Program-made: the position numbers and the translations under genes | Shown here: in pieces, positions 1 through 7,005 of the stretch | Numbering within the stretch: the stretch's first letter is position 1 | Layout of the letters: each line of letters begins with the position of its first letter | Source of the DNA: Pseudoxanthomonas broegbernensis | Lineage (GTDB): Bacteria > Pseudomonadota > Gammaproteobacteria > Xanthomonadales > Xanthomonadaceae | Assembly (NCBI RefSeq): GCF_014202435.1 | Contig: NZ_JACHGU010000001.1 | Location: 434,001-498,000, forward strand | DNA: 64,000 nt | Direction: 5' to 3' | Notes under the pieces: generated by a model | The model's input: the letters and a program-made list of their open reading frames with translations, nothing else | The model's database searches: none | Told to the model about the DNA's origin: nothing

Positions 1-182
1 GCGCCAGGCTCGACTACACCGCCGCCGATGGACGCTGGACGGTGTTCGTGCATGCCGACAACCTCACCGACCGCCGCTACGCCAGCAGCTACGTGATCCG
101 CAACCAGGGCACGCTGGCGCAGCCCGGTTTCCTGCAGGGCGTGGGCCGCAACGCTACGCTCGGCCTGACCTGGAGGTTCTGA
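1..182 (+). CDS. TonB-dependent receptor, C-terminal end (partial)
   Basis: The window opens inside this gene, so only the last 59 codons are present (frame from base 3, TGA at 180-182). The tail looks like the closing beta-strands of an outer-membrane TonB-dependent receptor: a strand with VHADNLTDRRYASS, the usual N-L-x-D-x-x-Y turn near the end of the barrel, then a terminal strand ATLGLTWRF ending in phenylalanine, the residue recognised by the outer-membrane assembly machinery. The ligand cannot be told from this part. A haemoglobin gene starts two bases after the stop, and its GGAGG ribosome site (172-176) lies inside the last codons of this gene, which suggests cotranscription. Confidence 0.85.
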   Translation, partial: ARLDYTAADGRWTVFVHADNLTDRRYASSYVIRNQGTLAQPGFLQGVGRNATLGLTWRF

Positions 183-184
183 CC

Positions 185-625
185 ATGCACGCCCCTTCGC
201 CATCCCCCGATCCCGGTGCCTGCTGCAGCGAGGAGGACGTGGTCGCCCTGGTGCACCGCTTCTACGCGCGGGTGCGCCTGGACCCCGACCTGGGCCCGGT
301 GTTCGAGCGCCACGTCGCGGACTGGCCGGCGCACCTGGCGCACCTGGTGGATTTCTGGTCGGCGTTGCTGCGCGGCACCCGCCGCTTCAGCGGTGCGCCG
401 ATGCCCCGGCACATGGCGCTGCCGGGGCTGAACGCCGCGCTGTTCCGGCGCTGGCTGGAGCTGTTCGCGCAGACCACCGCCGAGCTGGGCAATCCGGCGA
501 TGCAGTCCGAGGCCGATACCCGCGCGCGGATGATCGCCGAGCGCTTCTGGCAGCAGTACCAGGTCGCCGGCCACGACGTCCTTCACCATTGCCCCGTTTC
601 ATCGCCCACCGGAGAGACGCCATGA
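185..625 (+). CDS. Group III truncated haemoglobin-like protein
   Basis: A 146-residue soluble haem protein of the truncated (2-on-2) globin family, group III, proposed in other bacteria to bind oxygen or handle nitric oxide and peroxide. Visible signatures are an N-terminal helix VHRFYARVRLDPDLGPVF, the segment FWSALLRGTRRFSG, a candidate proximal haem-ligand histidine at about residue 76 (PRHMAL) and the G-helix tryptophan at about residue 90 (RRWLELF). Length is normal for the family. GGAGG at 172-176 sets the ATG. The gene follows a TonB receptor and its stop overlaps the next ATG as ATGA, so the three genes are probably one transcript. A haem link with the receptor is possible but not shown. 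Confidence 0.85.
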   Translation: MHAPSPSPDPGACCSEEDVVALVHRFYARVRLDPDLGPVFERHVADWPAHLAHLVDFWSALLRGTRRFSGAPMPRHMALPGLNAALFRRWLELFAQTTAELGNPAMQSEADTRARMIAERFWQQYQVAGHDVLHHCPVSSPTGETP

Positions 626-1047
626 ACCGCATCCGCTTCCCCGCGATCCTGCCGCTGGCGCTGCTGGCCGCCCTGGCCGCCACCGCCACCAGCACCGCCA
701 CCGCGCTGGACGCCGGGGCGGACGCGCCCGTGCCGCCGCGGTTGTCCACGCTGGCCGGTGCGCCCGACCCGGCCACCGCTCAGGCGCGCACCACCACCCA
801 GGTGGGCCGCTACGGCCAGGCCCGGGTGATGCAGTTGCAACTCAAGGCGGGCACGCGGATGCCGGCCCATGCCGCGCCGGAGCGGGTGCTGGTGGTGGTG
901 CTCGCCGGCCAGGGACGCTTCGAGTTCGACGATGGCCCGGTGCCGGTGCGCGCGCGCCAGGTGCTGCACCTGGCGCCGGGCGAGAACCACGGCGTGAGCG
1001 CGGACACCGACCTGGACCTGCTGCTGGTGCGCATGGCCGAGCACTAG
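622..1047 (+). CDS. Exported small cupin-domain protein
   Basis: A 141-residue protein with a hydrophobic N-terminal signal sequence (residues 5-28, ending near TATA) followed by one cupin beta-barrel. The two cupin motifs are visible but degenerate: MPAHAAPERVLVVVLAGQGR, with one of the expected metal histidines, and LHLAPGENHGVSA. The protein therefore probably sits in the periplasm and may bind a metal or small ligand; no substrate can be assigned. The ATG at 622 is chosen because it has GGAGAG ten bases upstream and overlaps the haemoglobin stop as ATGA; an upstream in-frame ATG at 589 would bury the signal peptide. It lies head to head at its 3' end with nadC. Confidence 0.75.
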   Translation: MNRIRFPAILPLALLAALAATATSTATALDAGADAPVPPRLSTLAGAPDPATAQARTTTQVGRYGQARVMQLQLKAGTRMPAHAAPERVLVVVLAGQGRFEFDDGPVPVRARQVLHLAPGENHGVSADTDLDLLLVRMAEH

Positions 1048-1214
1048 GAGGCACGGCCGCCTGCCCCGACGATCGCGGGACCGGGCATCCTGCCCGCCCG
1101 CCCGCCTCCGCACCGCGGGATGCGGGCGGTATCGCGCCCGTCCGCCTTGCGCCATCGTGGGTCGCCCGTGAAGCGGCGACGCGGCGCACGCGGAATCCGC
1201 CGCCATAGCCCGGA

Positions 1215-2093
1215 TCAGATCGGTGCCGGCCCCAGCTTCATCGACAGGTCGATGGCGCGCACGTGCTTGGTCAGGCCGCCGATGGAGATGCAATCCACGC
1301 CGTCCTGCGCGATCGCGCGCAGGCCGTCCAGGCCGACCCCGCCGGAGACCTCCAGCGGGATGCGCCCGTCGAACGGCGCCGTACGGGCGATGCGCACCGC
1401 CTCGCGGCGCATGTCCGCGGTGAAGTCGTCGATCAGCACGCGGTCGCAGCCAGCGGCCAGCGCCTCGCGCAACTGTTCCAGCGTCTCCACTTCCACGATC
1501 AGCGGCAGGGCCGGCTGTGCCTGGCGCGCCCGCGCGATCGCCGCGCCCACGGAGCCGGCGACGCGGACGTGGTTCTCCTTCAGCATCACCGCGTCGTACA
1601 GGCCGATGCGGTGGTTCGCCCCGCCGCCGGCGCGCACCGCGTACTTCTGCGCCTGGCGCAGGCCCGGCAGGGTCTTGCGCGTGTCCAGGATGGCCGTGCC
1701 GGTGCCGCGCACGGCATCGACGTGGGCGGCGGTGGTGGTGGCCGTGCCGCACAGCGTCTGCATGAAGTTCAAGGCGGTGCGCTCGGCGCTGACCAGCGTG
1801 CGGCTGCGGCCTTCCAGCAGCGCCAGCACGGTGCCGGCGGCCACGCGCTGGCCTTCGGCGACGCGCCAGTCGATCCGCACCTGCGGGTCCAGCGCGCGGT
1901 GGCAGGCGTCGAACCACGGGCGCCCGGCGATCACCGCGTCTTCCTTGCACAGCAGGTAGGCGCGTTCGGGCACGTCGGGCAGCAAGGCAGCGGTGACGTC
2001 GCCGCCGCCGAGGTCCTCCTCCAGCGCGCGGCGCACGTCGGCCTGTACGGCCTCGGTGGGTGGAGGCGTCAGCGGCGGGGCGGGGCGGGGCAT
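1215..2093 (-). CDS. nadC: Nicotinate-nucleotide pyrophosphorylase (carboxylating)
   Basis: Quinolinate phosphoribosyltransferase, 292 residues. It converts quinolinate and PRPP to nicotinate mononucleotide in de novo NAD synthesis in the cytoplasm. Family hallmarks are present: EEDLGGGDVTAALL near the N-terminus, SAERTALNFMQTLCGTAT, DTRKTLPGLRQAQKYAV with its substrate-binding Arg/Lys/His residues, GGGANHRIGLYDAVMLKENH, and the C-terminal barrel loops IPLEVSGGV and CISIGGLTKHV. Length is normal. The start at 2093 lies two bases after the stop of the Trm112-like gene read from the same strand, so the two are likely cotranscribed. No good ribosome site is seen, which suggests coupling. Confidence 0.97.
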   Translation of the reverse strand: MPRPAPPLTPPPTEAVQADVRRALEEDLGGGDVTAALLPDVPERAYLLCKEDAVIAGRPWFDACHRALDPQVRIDWRVAEGQRVAAGTVLALLEGRSRTLVSAERTALNFMQTLCGTATTTAAHVDAVRGTGTAILDTRKTLPGLRQAQKYAVRAGGGANHRIGLYDAVMLKENHVRVAGSVGAAIARARQAQPALPLIVEVETLEQLREALAAGCDRVLIDDFTADMRREAVRIARTAPFDGRIPLEVSGGVGLDGLRAIAQDGVDCISIGGLTKHVRAIDLSMKLGPAPI

Positions 2094-2095
2094 GG

Positions 2096-2365
2096 TCAGG
2101 CGCCGGGGAAGCCGGGCACCTGCGCGGTGGCCAGGGCTTCCTCGACCAGCAGCACCGGGATGCCGTCGTCGACCCGGTAGACCTGCCTGCGGTCGCGGGT
2201 GACCAGCGCCTCGCGCAGCGGCTCGCGCTGCGGGCTGCCGTCGCCGCGCTGCACCTGGCCGTCGGCGATGGCGCGGTTCAGCGCTTCCAGCGCGCGCGGC
2301 TCCAGCAGCGCCAGCGGCTGGCGGGTATCGGGCGAGCACAACAGGTCGAGCAGCTTGCGATCCAT
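2096..2365 (-). CDS. Trm112-family protein lacking the zinc cysteines
   Basis: An 89-residue cytoplasmic protein with the Trm112/YcaR fold signature: N-terminal MDRKLLDLLCSPDTRQPL and C-terminal VYRVDDGIPVLLVEEA. Trm112 proteins in other organisms activate methyltransferases; in bacteria the role is unclear. Most family members are near 60 residues and carry two CxxC-like zinc half-sites. Here only one cysteine remains (CSP) and about 25 extra residues separate the two conserved ends, so zinc binding looks lost. The start at 2365 is chosen because the family begins MD-K/R-L-L; a longer frame to 2413 lacks support. It is followed two bases later by nadC. Confidence 0.85.
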   Translation of the reverse strand: MDRKLLDLLCSPDTRQPLALLEPRALEALNRAIADGQVQRGDGSPQREPLREALVTRDRRQVYRVDDGIPVLLVEEALATAQVPGFPGA

Positions 2366-2631
2366 GGGCGGGAACGGATTGGGGGGAAGCCGGAATGCGC
2401 GGAAGCGTACCACCCAGGGGCCTCGGGAGGCCGCGGTGCCATGCCGTAGGCCGAGCGGGTCGTCGTCGTACCCGGCGTGCGCGGCGATCGTGGAGTCCGG
2501 TACGCCTTCGATCCCTGCGCCTGCCGCCGATCGGGGCGAGGCGGCACGCGGGCTGCCGCACGGTCGAAGGCCCGGGCGAGCGGCGGCCGGCCGTCGCGGC
2601 CGGTTCGGGCAGCCTGCCGTGCAACTTCCGC

Positions 2632-2637
2632 TAAAAT
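2632..2637 (+). promoter_or_regulatory. Candidate -10 box for purEK
   Basis: TAAAAT lies 25 bases before the purE ATG in otherwise GC-rich DNA. A similar A-rich hexamer precedes several other genes here (pyrG, eno, ppnN). No convincing -35 box was recognised. The surrounding gap 2366-2661 shows nothing else. Confidence 0.4.
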
Positions 2638-2661
2638 GGCCCTTTAGCGACCGAGGCCGCC

Positions 2662-3165
<504 letters not shown>

Positions 3166-3199
3166 GCGCTCGCCACGGCGTTCCGCGCGGGGCGACGGC

Positions 3200-4348
3200 A
3201 TGACCCGTCCCACCGTGGGCATCCTCGGAGGCGGGCAGTTGGCGCGCATGCTGGCCCTGGCCGGCGCGCCGCTGGGGCTGCGCTTCCTGGTGATGGACAC
3301 CGCATCCGACGCCTGCGCCAGCCAGTTCGCGCCGCTGCGGGTGGGCGACTACCGCGACGAGGCGGTGCTGGCCGAGTTCGCGGCGAAGATCGACGTGGCC
3401 ACGTTCGATTTCGAGAACGTGCCGGCCGAGAGCGCCGAGTGGCTGTCGGCGCGGGTGCCGGTGTTCCCCAACCCGCGCGCGCTGGCGGTGGCGCAGGACC
3501 GGCTGGCGGAGAAGACCCTGTTCCGCGAACTGGACATCCCGGTGCCGGCGTTCGCCACCGTGGACACCCGCGAGGAACTGGACCGCGCGCTGGCCTCGGT
3601 CGGCGTGCCGTGCATCCTCAAGACGCGCCGGCTCGGCTACGACGGCAAGGGCCAGTTCCGCATCCGTTCCGCCGGCGATGCCGAGGCGGCCTGGCAGGCG
3701 CTGGGGCCGCAGGCGGCCGGCGTGGGCCTGATCGTCGAGGCCTTCGTGCCGTTCGAGCGCGAGCTGAGCGTGGTGGCCGTGCGCGGCCGCGACGGCGAAT
3801 TCCGGACCTGGCCGCTGACGGCCAACTGGCACGTGGACGGCGTGCTCTCGGCCAGCCTGGCGCCGGCGCGGGTGGACGCGGAACTGGCCGCCACCGCCGT
3901 CGCCCATGCGCGGCGGCTGGCCGAGCGGCTGGACTACGTGGGCGTGTTCGCGCTGGAACTGTTCTGCCGCGGCGGCGAACTGCTGGCCAACGAGATGGCG
4001 CCGCGCGTGCACAACTCCGGGCACTGGACGATCGAGGGCGCGGAGACCTCGCAGTTCCAGAATCACCTGCGCGCGGTACTGGGCCTGCCGCTGGGATCGA
4101 CCGCGATGCGCGGCCATGCCTGCATGCTCAACTGGATCGGGCAGATGCCCGATCCGGCCGCGGTGCTGGGCCAGGCCGGCGGCCACTGGCACGACTACGG
4201 CAAGGAACCGCGCGCCGGGCGCAAAGTGGGCCATGCCACCCTGCGCGCCGACACGCCCGGGGCGCTGGCCGAGGCGCTGGAGCGAGTGGGCCGCGCATTG
4301 GACCGCGATGCGCAGGTCGCACCGCCGGTGGCGGCGCTGCGGGATTGA
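3200..4348 (+). CDS. purK: N5-carboxyaminoimidazole ribonucleotide synthase
   Basis: ATP-grasp enzyme of 382 residues that carboxylates AIR to N5-CAIR using ATP and bicarbonate, supplying the PurE mutase encoded immediately upstream. Motifs seen: N-terminal VGILGGGQLARMLA, DFENVPAE, LKTRRLGYDGKGQ (ATP-grasp loop), EAFVPFERELSVV, and the metal-site region ALELFCRGGELLANEMAPRVHNSGH. The start at 3200 is the methionine placed just before the conserved GGGQL motif. It has no strong ribosome site of its own (GGGGCGAC upstream), consistent with reinitiation from the short bridging frame ending TGA at 3201-3203. Confidence 0.97.
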   Translation: MTRPTVGILGGGQLARMLALAGAPLGLRFLVMDTASDACASQFAPLRVGDYRDEAVLAEFAAKIDVATFDFENVPAESAEWLSARVPVFPNPRALAVAQDRLAEKTLFRELDIPVPAFATVDTREELDRALASVGVPCILKTRRLGYDGKGQFRIRSAGDAEAAWQALGPQAAGVGLIVEAFVPFERELSVVAVRGRDGEFRTWPLTANWHVDGVLSASLAPARVDAELAATAVAHARRLAERLDYVGVFALELFCRGGELLANEMAPRVHNSGHWTIEGAETSQFQNHLRAVLGLPLGSTAMRGHACMLNWIGQMPDPAAVLGQAGGHWHDYGKEPRAGRKVGHATLRADTPGALAEALERVGRALDRDAQVAPPVAALRD

Positions 4349-4390
4349 GGCCAGCGCCGGGGAAGCGGCAGGGCGCGGACGATTCGACGC

Positions 4391-4417
4391 GTCGCCGACT
4401 GAGGCCGGCTCGTGCAG
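4391..4417 (+). repeat. REP-like palindrome, copy 1
   Basis: An imperfect palindrome starting GTCGCCGACTGAGGCCGG and ending GTGCAG, in the gap between convergent purK and sodB. Near-identical elements occur at 21149, 28413, 45280 (opposite orientation) and 63630. It resembles intergenic repeats of Xanthomonadaceae. Confidence 0.65.
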
Positions 4418-4429
4418 CCCGGCCGCGCG

Positions 4430-5008
4430 TCAGCGCAGCCGCTTGCCCGCCGCCTCCCAGTCCACCACGTTCCAGAACGCCTCCAGGTACCGGTCGCGCG
4501 CATCCTGGCGGTCCAGGTAGTAGGCGTGCTCCCACAGGTCGCACGCCAGCAGTGGCGTGCCGGCACCGGTCAGCGGGGTGGACGCGCCGTGGGTGACGAC
4601 GATGCCGGGCGAGCCATCCGGGTGCTGCACCAGCCACGCCCAGCCCGAGCCGGCCAGGCCCAGCGCCGCATGCGCGAACTCGTCGCGGAAGCGCGGGAAG
4701 TCGCCGTAGCGCCGGGCCAGCAGGTCGCCCAGGCGGCCGCCGGGTTCGCCGCCGCCGCGCGGGGACAGGCAGGTCCAGTGGAAGGCATGGTTCCAGGCCT
4801 GCGCGGCCTGCTCGAACAGGCGCCCACGGGCACGGCGCACGATGTCCTCCAGCGCCAGTTCCTCCAGGCCGCTGCCTTCCAGCAGCCGGCGGGCCGCGTC
4901 CACGTAGGCACGGTGGTGCACGCCGTGGTGCAGGTCCAGGGTGGCGGCCGTGATGTGAGGTTCCAGCGCGGTGCGGGGGTAGGGCAGGTCGGGCAGTTCG
5001 ATGGGCAT
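4430..5008 (-). CDS. sodB: Superoxide dismutase, iron/manganese family (probably Fe)
   Basis: A 192-residue cytoplasmic enzyme that dismutates superoxide. The four metal ligands are all present: H27 in the HHGVHHRAYV helix, H74 in AWNHAFHW, D157 and H161 in CDLWEHAYYLD. The glutamine in QAWNH (Q70) sits where Fe-type enzymes carry theirs, favouring iron. The residue two after NH is His77 rather than the usual Tyr, and a glycine-rich stretch follows the second ligand helix; both are mild departures. The signature DLWEHAYYLDRQDAR and WNVVDW at the end are standard. It is transcribed divergently from grxD, a natural pairing for oxidative-stress genes. Confidence 0.93.
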   Translation of the reverse strand: MPIELPDLPYPRTALEPHITAATLDLHHGVHHRAYVDAARRLLEGSGLEELALEDIVRRARGRLFEQAAQAWNHAFHWTCLSPRGGGEPGGRLGDLLARRYGDFPRFRDEFAHAALGLAGSGWAWLVQHPDGSPGIVVTHGASTPLTGAGTPLLACDLWEHAYYLDRQDARDRYLEAFWNVVDWEAAGKRLR

Positions 5009-5121
5009 GGTGCGGGGGCGCGGAGGTGGGCGGCGTCGGCGTGGCGGCGCGCAGGGATTACAATTGCAACTTCAGTTTAGCCGACGCCGGGGCCGGCCCC
5101 CGGCGCCGAGGGAGAGACGCA

Positions 5122-5442
5122 ATGGCGGTGATGGAGCGCATCCAGGCCGAGGTCGAGGGCCACCCGATCGTGCTGTTCATGAAGGGCACCCCGGCCTATC
5201 CGATGTGCGGCTTCTCCGCGCGCGCGGTGCAGGCGCTGCAGGCCGCCGGCGCCGAGCGGCTGCACACGGTGAACGTGCTGGAGGAGCCGGAGGTGCGCGC
5301 CAACCTGCCGCGCTATTCCAACTGGCCGACCTTCCCGCAGTTGTTCCTGCACGGCGAGTTGCTCGGCGGTTGCGAGGTCACCCTGGAGTTGCTGGAGTCG
5401 GGCGAGCTGCAGCGCATGGTCAGCGAAGCGCAGTCGCAGTGA
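5122..5442 (+). CDS. grxD: Monothiol glutaredoxin, Grx4 type
   Basis: A 106-residue CGFS-type glutaredoxin that carries and transfers [2Fe-2S] clusters with glutathione in the cytoplasm. The active-site motif CGFS is at residues 29-32 (MKGTPAYPMCGFS), and the glutathione-binding features WPTFPQLF and LLGGCEVTLEL follow at normal spacing. The ATG at 5122 is preceded by GGAGAG at 5111-5116; an upstream in-frame start at 5026 would add an unconserved stretch overlapping the promoter. The stop overlaps the following SDR gene as GTGA, beginning a tight three-gene operon. Confidence 0.96.
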   Translation: MAVMERIQAEVEGHPIVLFMKGTPAYPMCGFSARAVQALQAAGAERLHTVNVLEEPEVRANLPRYSNWPTFPQLFLHGELLGGCEVTLELLESGELQRMVSEAQSQ

Positions 5443-6200
5443 GCCTGCTCGGCCTGCCCACCGCCGCTCCGCAGCCGCTGGCCGGCCGCGTGATCCTGGT
5501 CGCCGGCGCCCATGGCGGCCTGGGCGCCGCCGCCGCGCAGGCCTGCGCCGCCGCCGGCGCGACCCTGGTGCTGCTGGGCCGGCGCCTGCCCAAGCTCAAC
5601 CGGGTCTATGACGCCGTCGCCCAGGCCGGCCCGGAGCCGCTGCTGTACCCGCTGGACCTGGAGGGCGCCGCGCCGGACGACTACGCCCAACTGGCCGAAC
5701 GCCTGCACGCCGAACTGGGTCGGCTGGATGGGCTGCTGCACTGCGCCGCCGACTTCCGCGGCCTGACCCCGCTGGAGCACCAGGACCCTGCCGCCTTCGC
5801 CCGCGCCATCCACGTCAACCTCACCGCGCCGTGGTGGCTGGTGCAGGCCTGCCTGCCGCTGCTGCGCCACTCGCCCGATGCCTCGGTGGTGCTGGCGGCG
5901 GACGACCTGGACCGGGTCGGCCAGGCCTACTGGGGCGGCTACGGCGTGGCCCAGCACGGCTTGCACGGGCTGGTCCCGATGCTGGCGGCCGAACTGTCCG
6001 GCACCTCGGTGCGGGTGGCCGGCCTGCAGCCCGGGCCCATGCGCACGCCGCTGCGCGCCCGCGCATACGCGGACGACCTGCACGAAGGCGTGCGCGACCC
6101 GGCGGCCTACGCCGGGGCCTGCGTCGCCCTGCTGTCGGCGGCCGGCGCGGCCCATCGCGGGACCGTGTGGCGCCCCGAGCCGGAAGGCGTGCCGGCGTGA
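5439..6200 (+). CDS. YciK-like short-chain dehydrogenase with degenerate catalytic site
   Basis: A 253-residue Rossmann-fold protein. The cofactor loop AGAHGGLG (residues 22-29) and the NLTAPWWL region fit the YciK branch of the short-chain dehydrogenases. The catalytic residues do not: the expected serine segment reads VLAADDLDRVGQAYW without the usual serine, and the YxxxK motif reads Y168-G-V-A-Q172, with glutamine in place of the essential lysine. The protein may have lost oxidoreductase activity. Translation probably starts at GTG 5439 inside grxD (GTGA overlap), and its own stop overlaps the marC GTG in the same way, so all three genes look translationally coupled. Substrate unknown. 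Confidence 0.85.
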   Translation: MSLLGLPTAAPQPLAGRVILVAGAHGGLGAAAAQACAAAGATLVLLGRRLPKLNRVYDAVAQAGPEPLLYPLDLEGAAPDDYAQLAERLHAELGRLDGLLHCAADFRGLTPLEHQDPAAFARAIHVNLTAPWWLVQACLPLLRHSPDASVVLAADDLDRVGQAYWGGYGVAQHGLHGLVPMLAAELSGTSVRVAGLQPGPMRTPLRARAYADDLHEGVRDPAAYAGACVALLSAAGAAHRGTVWRPEPEGVPA

Positions 6201-6799
6201 CCATCCTGTCGGCGGCGCTGCTGCTGTTCCTGATCCTCGACCCGCTGGGGAATGTTCCCGTGTTCCTCAGCGTGCTCAAGCCGGTGGCGCCGGAGCGGCA
6301 CCGGAGGGTGCTGGTGCGCGAGATGCTGATCGCCCTGGCGGTGCTGATGCTGTTCCTGTGGTGCGGCAAGTACGCGCTGGAGCTGATGCACCTGCGCCAG
6401 GAGTCGGTCTCGATCGCCGGCGGCATCGTCCTGTTCCTGATCGGCATCCGCATGGTGTTCCCGCGTGCGGAAGGCCTGATGGGCGAGATCCCGGACGGCG
6501 AGCCCTTCATCGTGCCGCTGGCCATCCCCCTGGTGGCGGGGCCCTCGGGCATGGCCGCGGTGATGCTGATGGGCAGCAGCGAGCCGGACCGGCTCGGCGA
6601 ATGGAGCCTGGCCCTGCTGCTGGCCTGGGGCGTGACCGCCGCGATCCTGCTGGCCGCGCCCTTCCTCTACCGGCTGTTGGGGCCGCGCGCGCTGGCCGCG
6701 GTGGAGCGGCTGATGGGCATGTTGCTGGTGGCCATCTCGGTGCAGATGCTGCTGGACGGGCTGACCGCCTACCTGGGCCTGGCCATCCCGGCGGCGTGA
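6197..6799 (+). CDS. MarC-family inner-membrane protein
   Basis: A 200-residue integral membrane protein of the MarC/YhgN family, with about six hydrophobic segments. The family signature is visible at the N-terminus (LFLILDPLGNVPVFLSVL) and in the middle (VPLAIPLVAGPSGMAAVML). The function of the family is unsettled: despite the Mar name, E. coli MarC is not required for multiple antibiotic resistance. Length is normal. The GTG start at 6197 overlaps the SDR stop (GTGA). It is the last gene of the grxD operon, followed by a non-coding stretch rich in short repeats. Confidence 0.9.
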   Translation: MTILSAALLLFLILDPLGNVPVFLSVLKPVAPERHRRVLVREMLIALAVLMLFLWCGKYALELMHLRQESVSIAGGIVLFLIGIRMVFPRAEGLMGEIPDGEPFIVPLAIPLVAGPSGMAAVMLMGSSEPDRLGEWSLALLLAWGVTAAILLAAPFLYRLLGPRALAAVERLMGMLLVAISVQMLLDGLTAYLGLAIPAA

Positions 6800-6859
6800 G
6801 GCCCCGGGGTTTAGCCGCCCCGCCCGTCGGTTTCCCTGCCTATCCACCGACATCCGGCC

Positions 6860-6908
6860 GTCACATGGCGGTCACATGTCCCCCCTAACATGTTAACCTG
6901 TTGTTAAC
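6860..6908. promoter_or_regulatory. Helically phased repeat array upstream of the Oar-like receptor
   Basis: GTCACATG occurs at 6860-6867 and again at 6871-6878. The perfect palindrome TAACATGTTA lies at 6886-6895. TGTTAAC occurs at 6891-6897 and 6902-6908. Both repeat pairs are spaced 11 bases, close to one helical turn, 98-146 bases before the receptor ATG at 7006. This looks like a regulator-binding region; the regulator is unknown. Confidence 0.45.
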
Positions 6909-7005
6909 GCCCATGCGCAGCCGTATGCAGGCATTTGTAGGCATTCCAGCCGCTCGCCCTGCAACGGGGCCAGACCGCATTCCGTCCCCCTCCGAGGCCA
7001 CCCCC

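Noticed and set aside
1083-1097. Short hairpin CGGGCA/TGCCCG between the cupin gene and nadC
   Set aside because: Only six base pairs and no T run on either side; too weak in GC-rich sequence to call a terminator.
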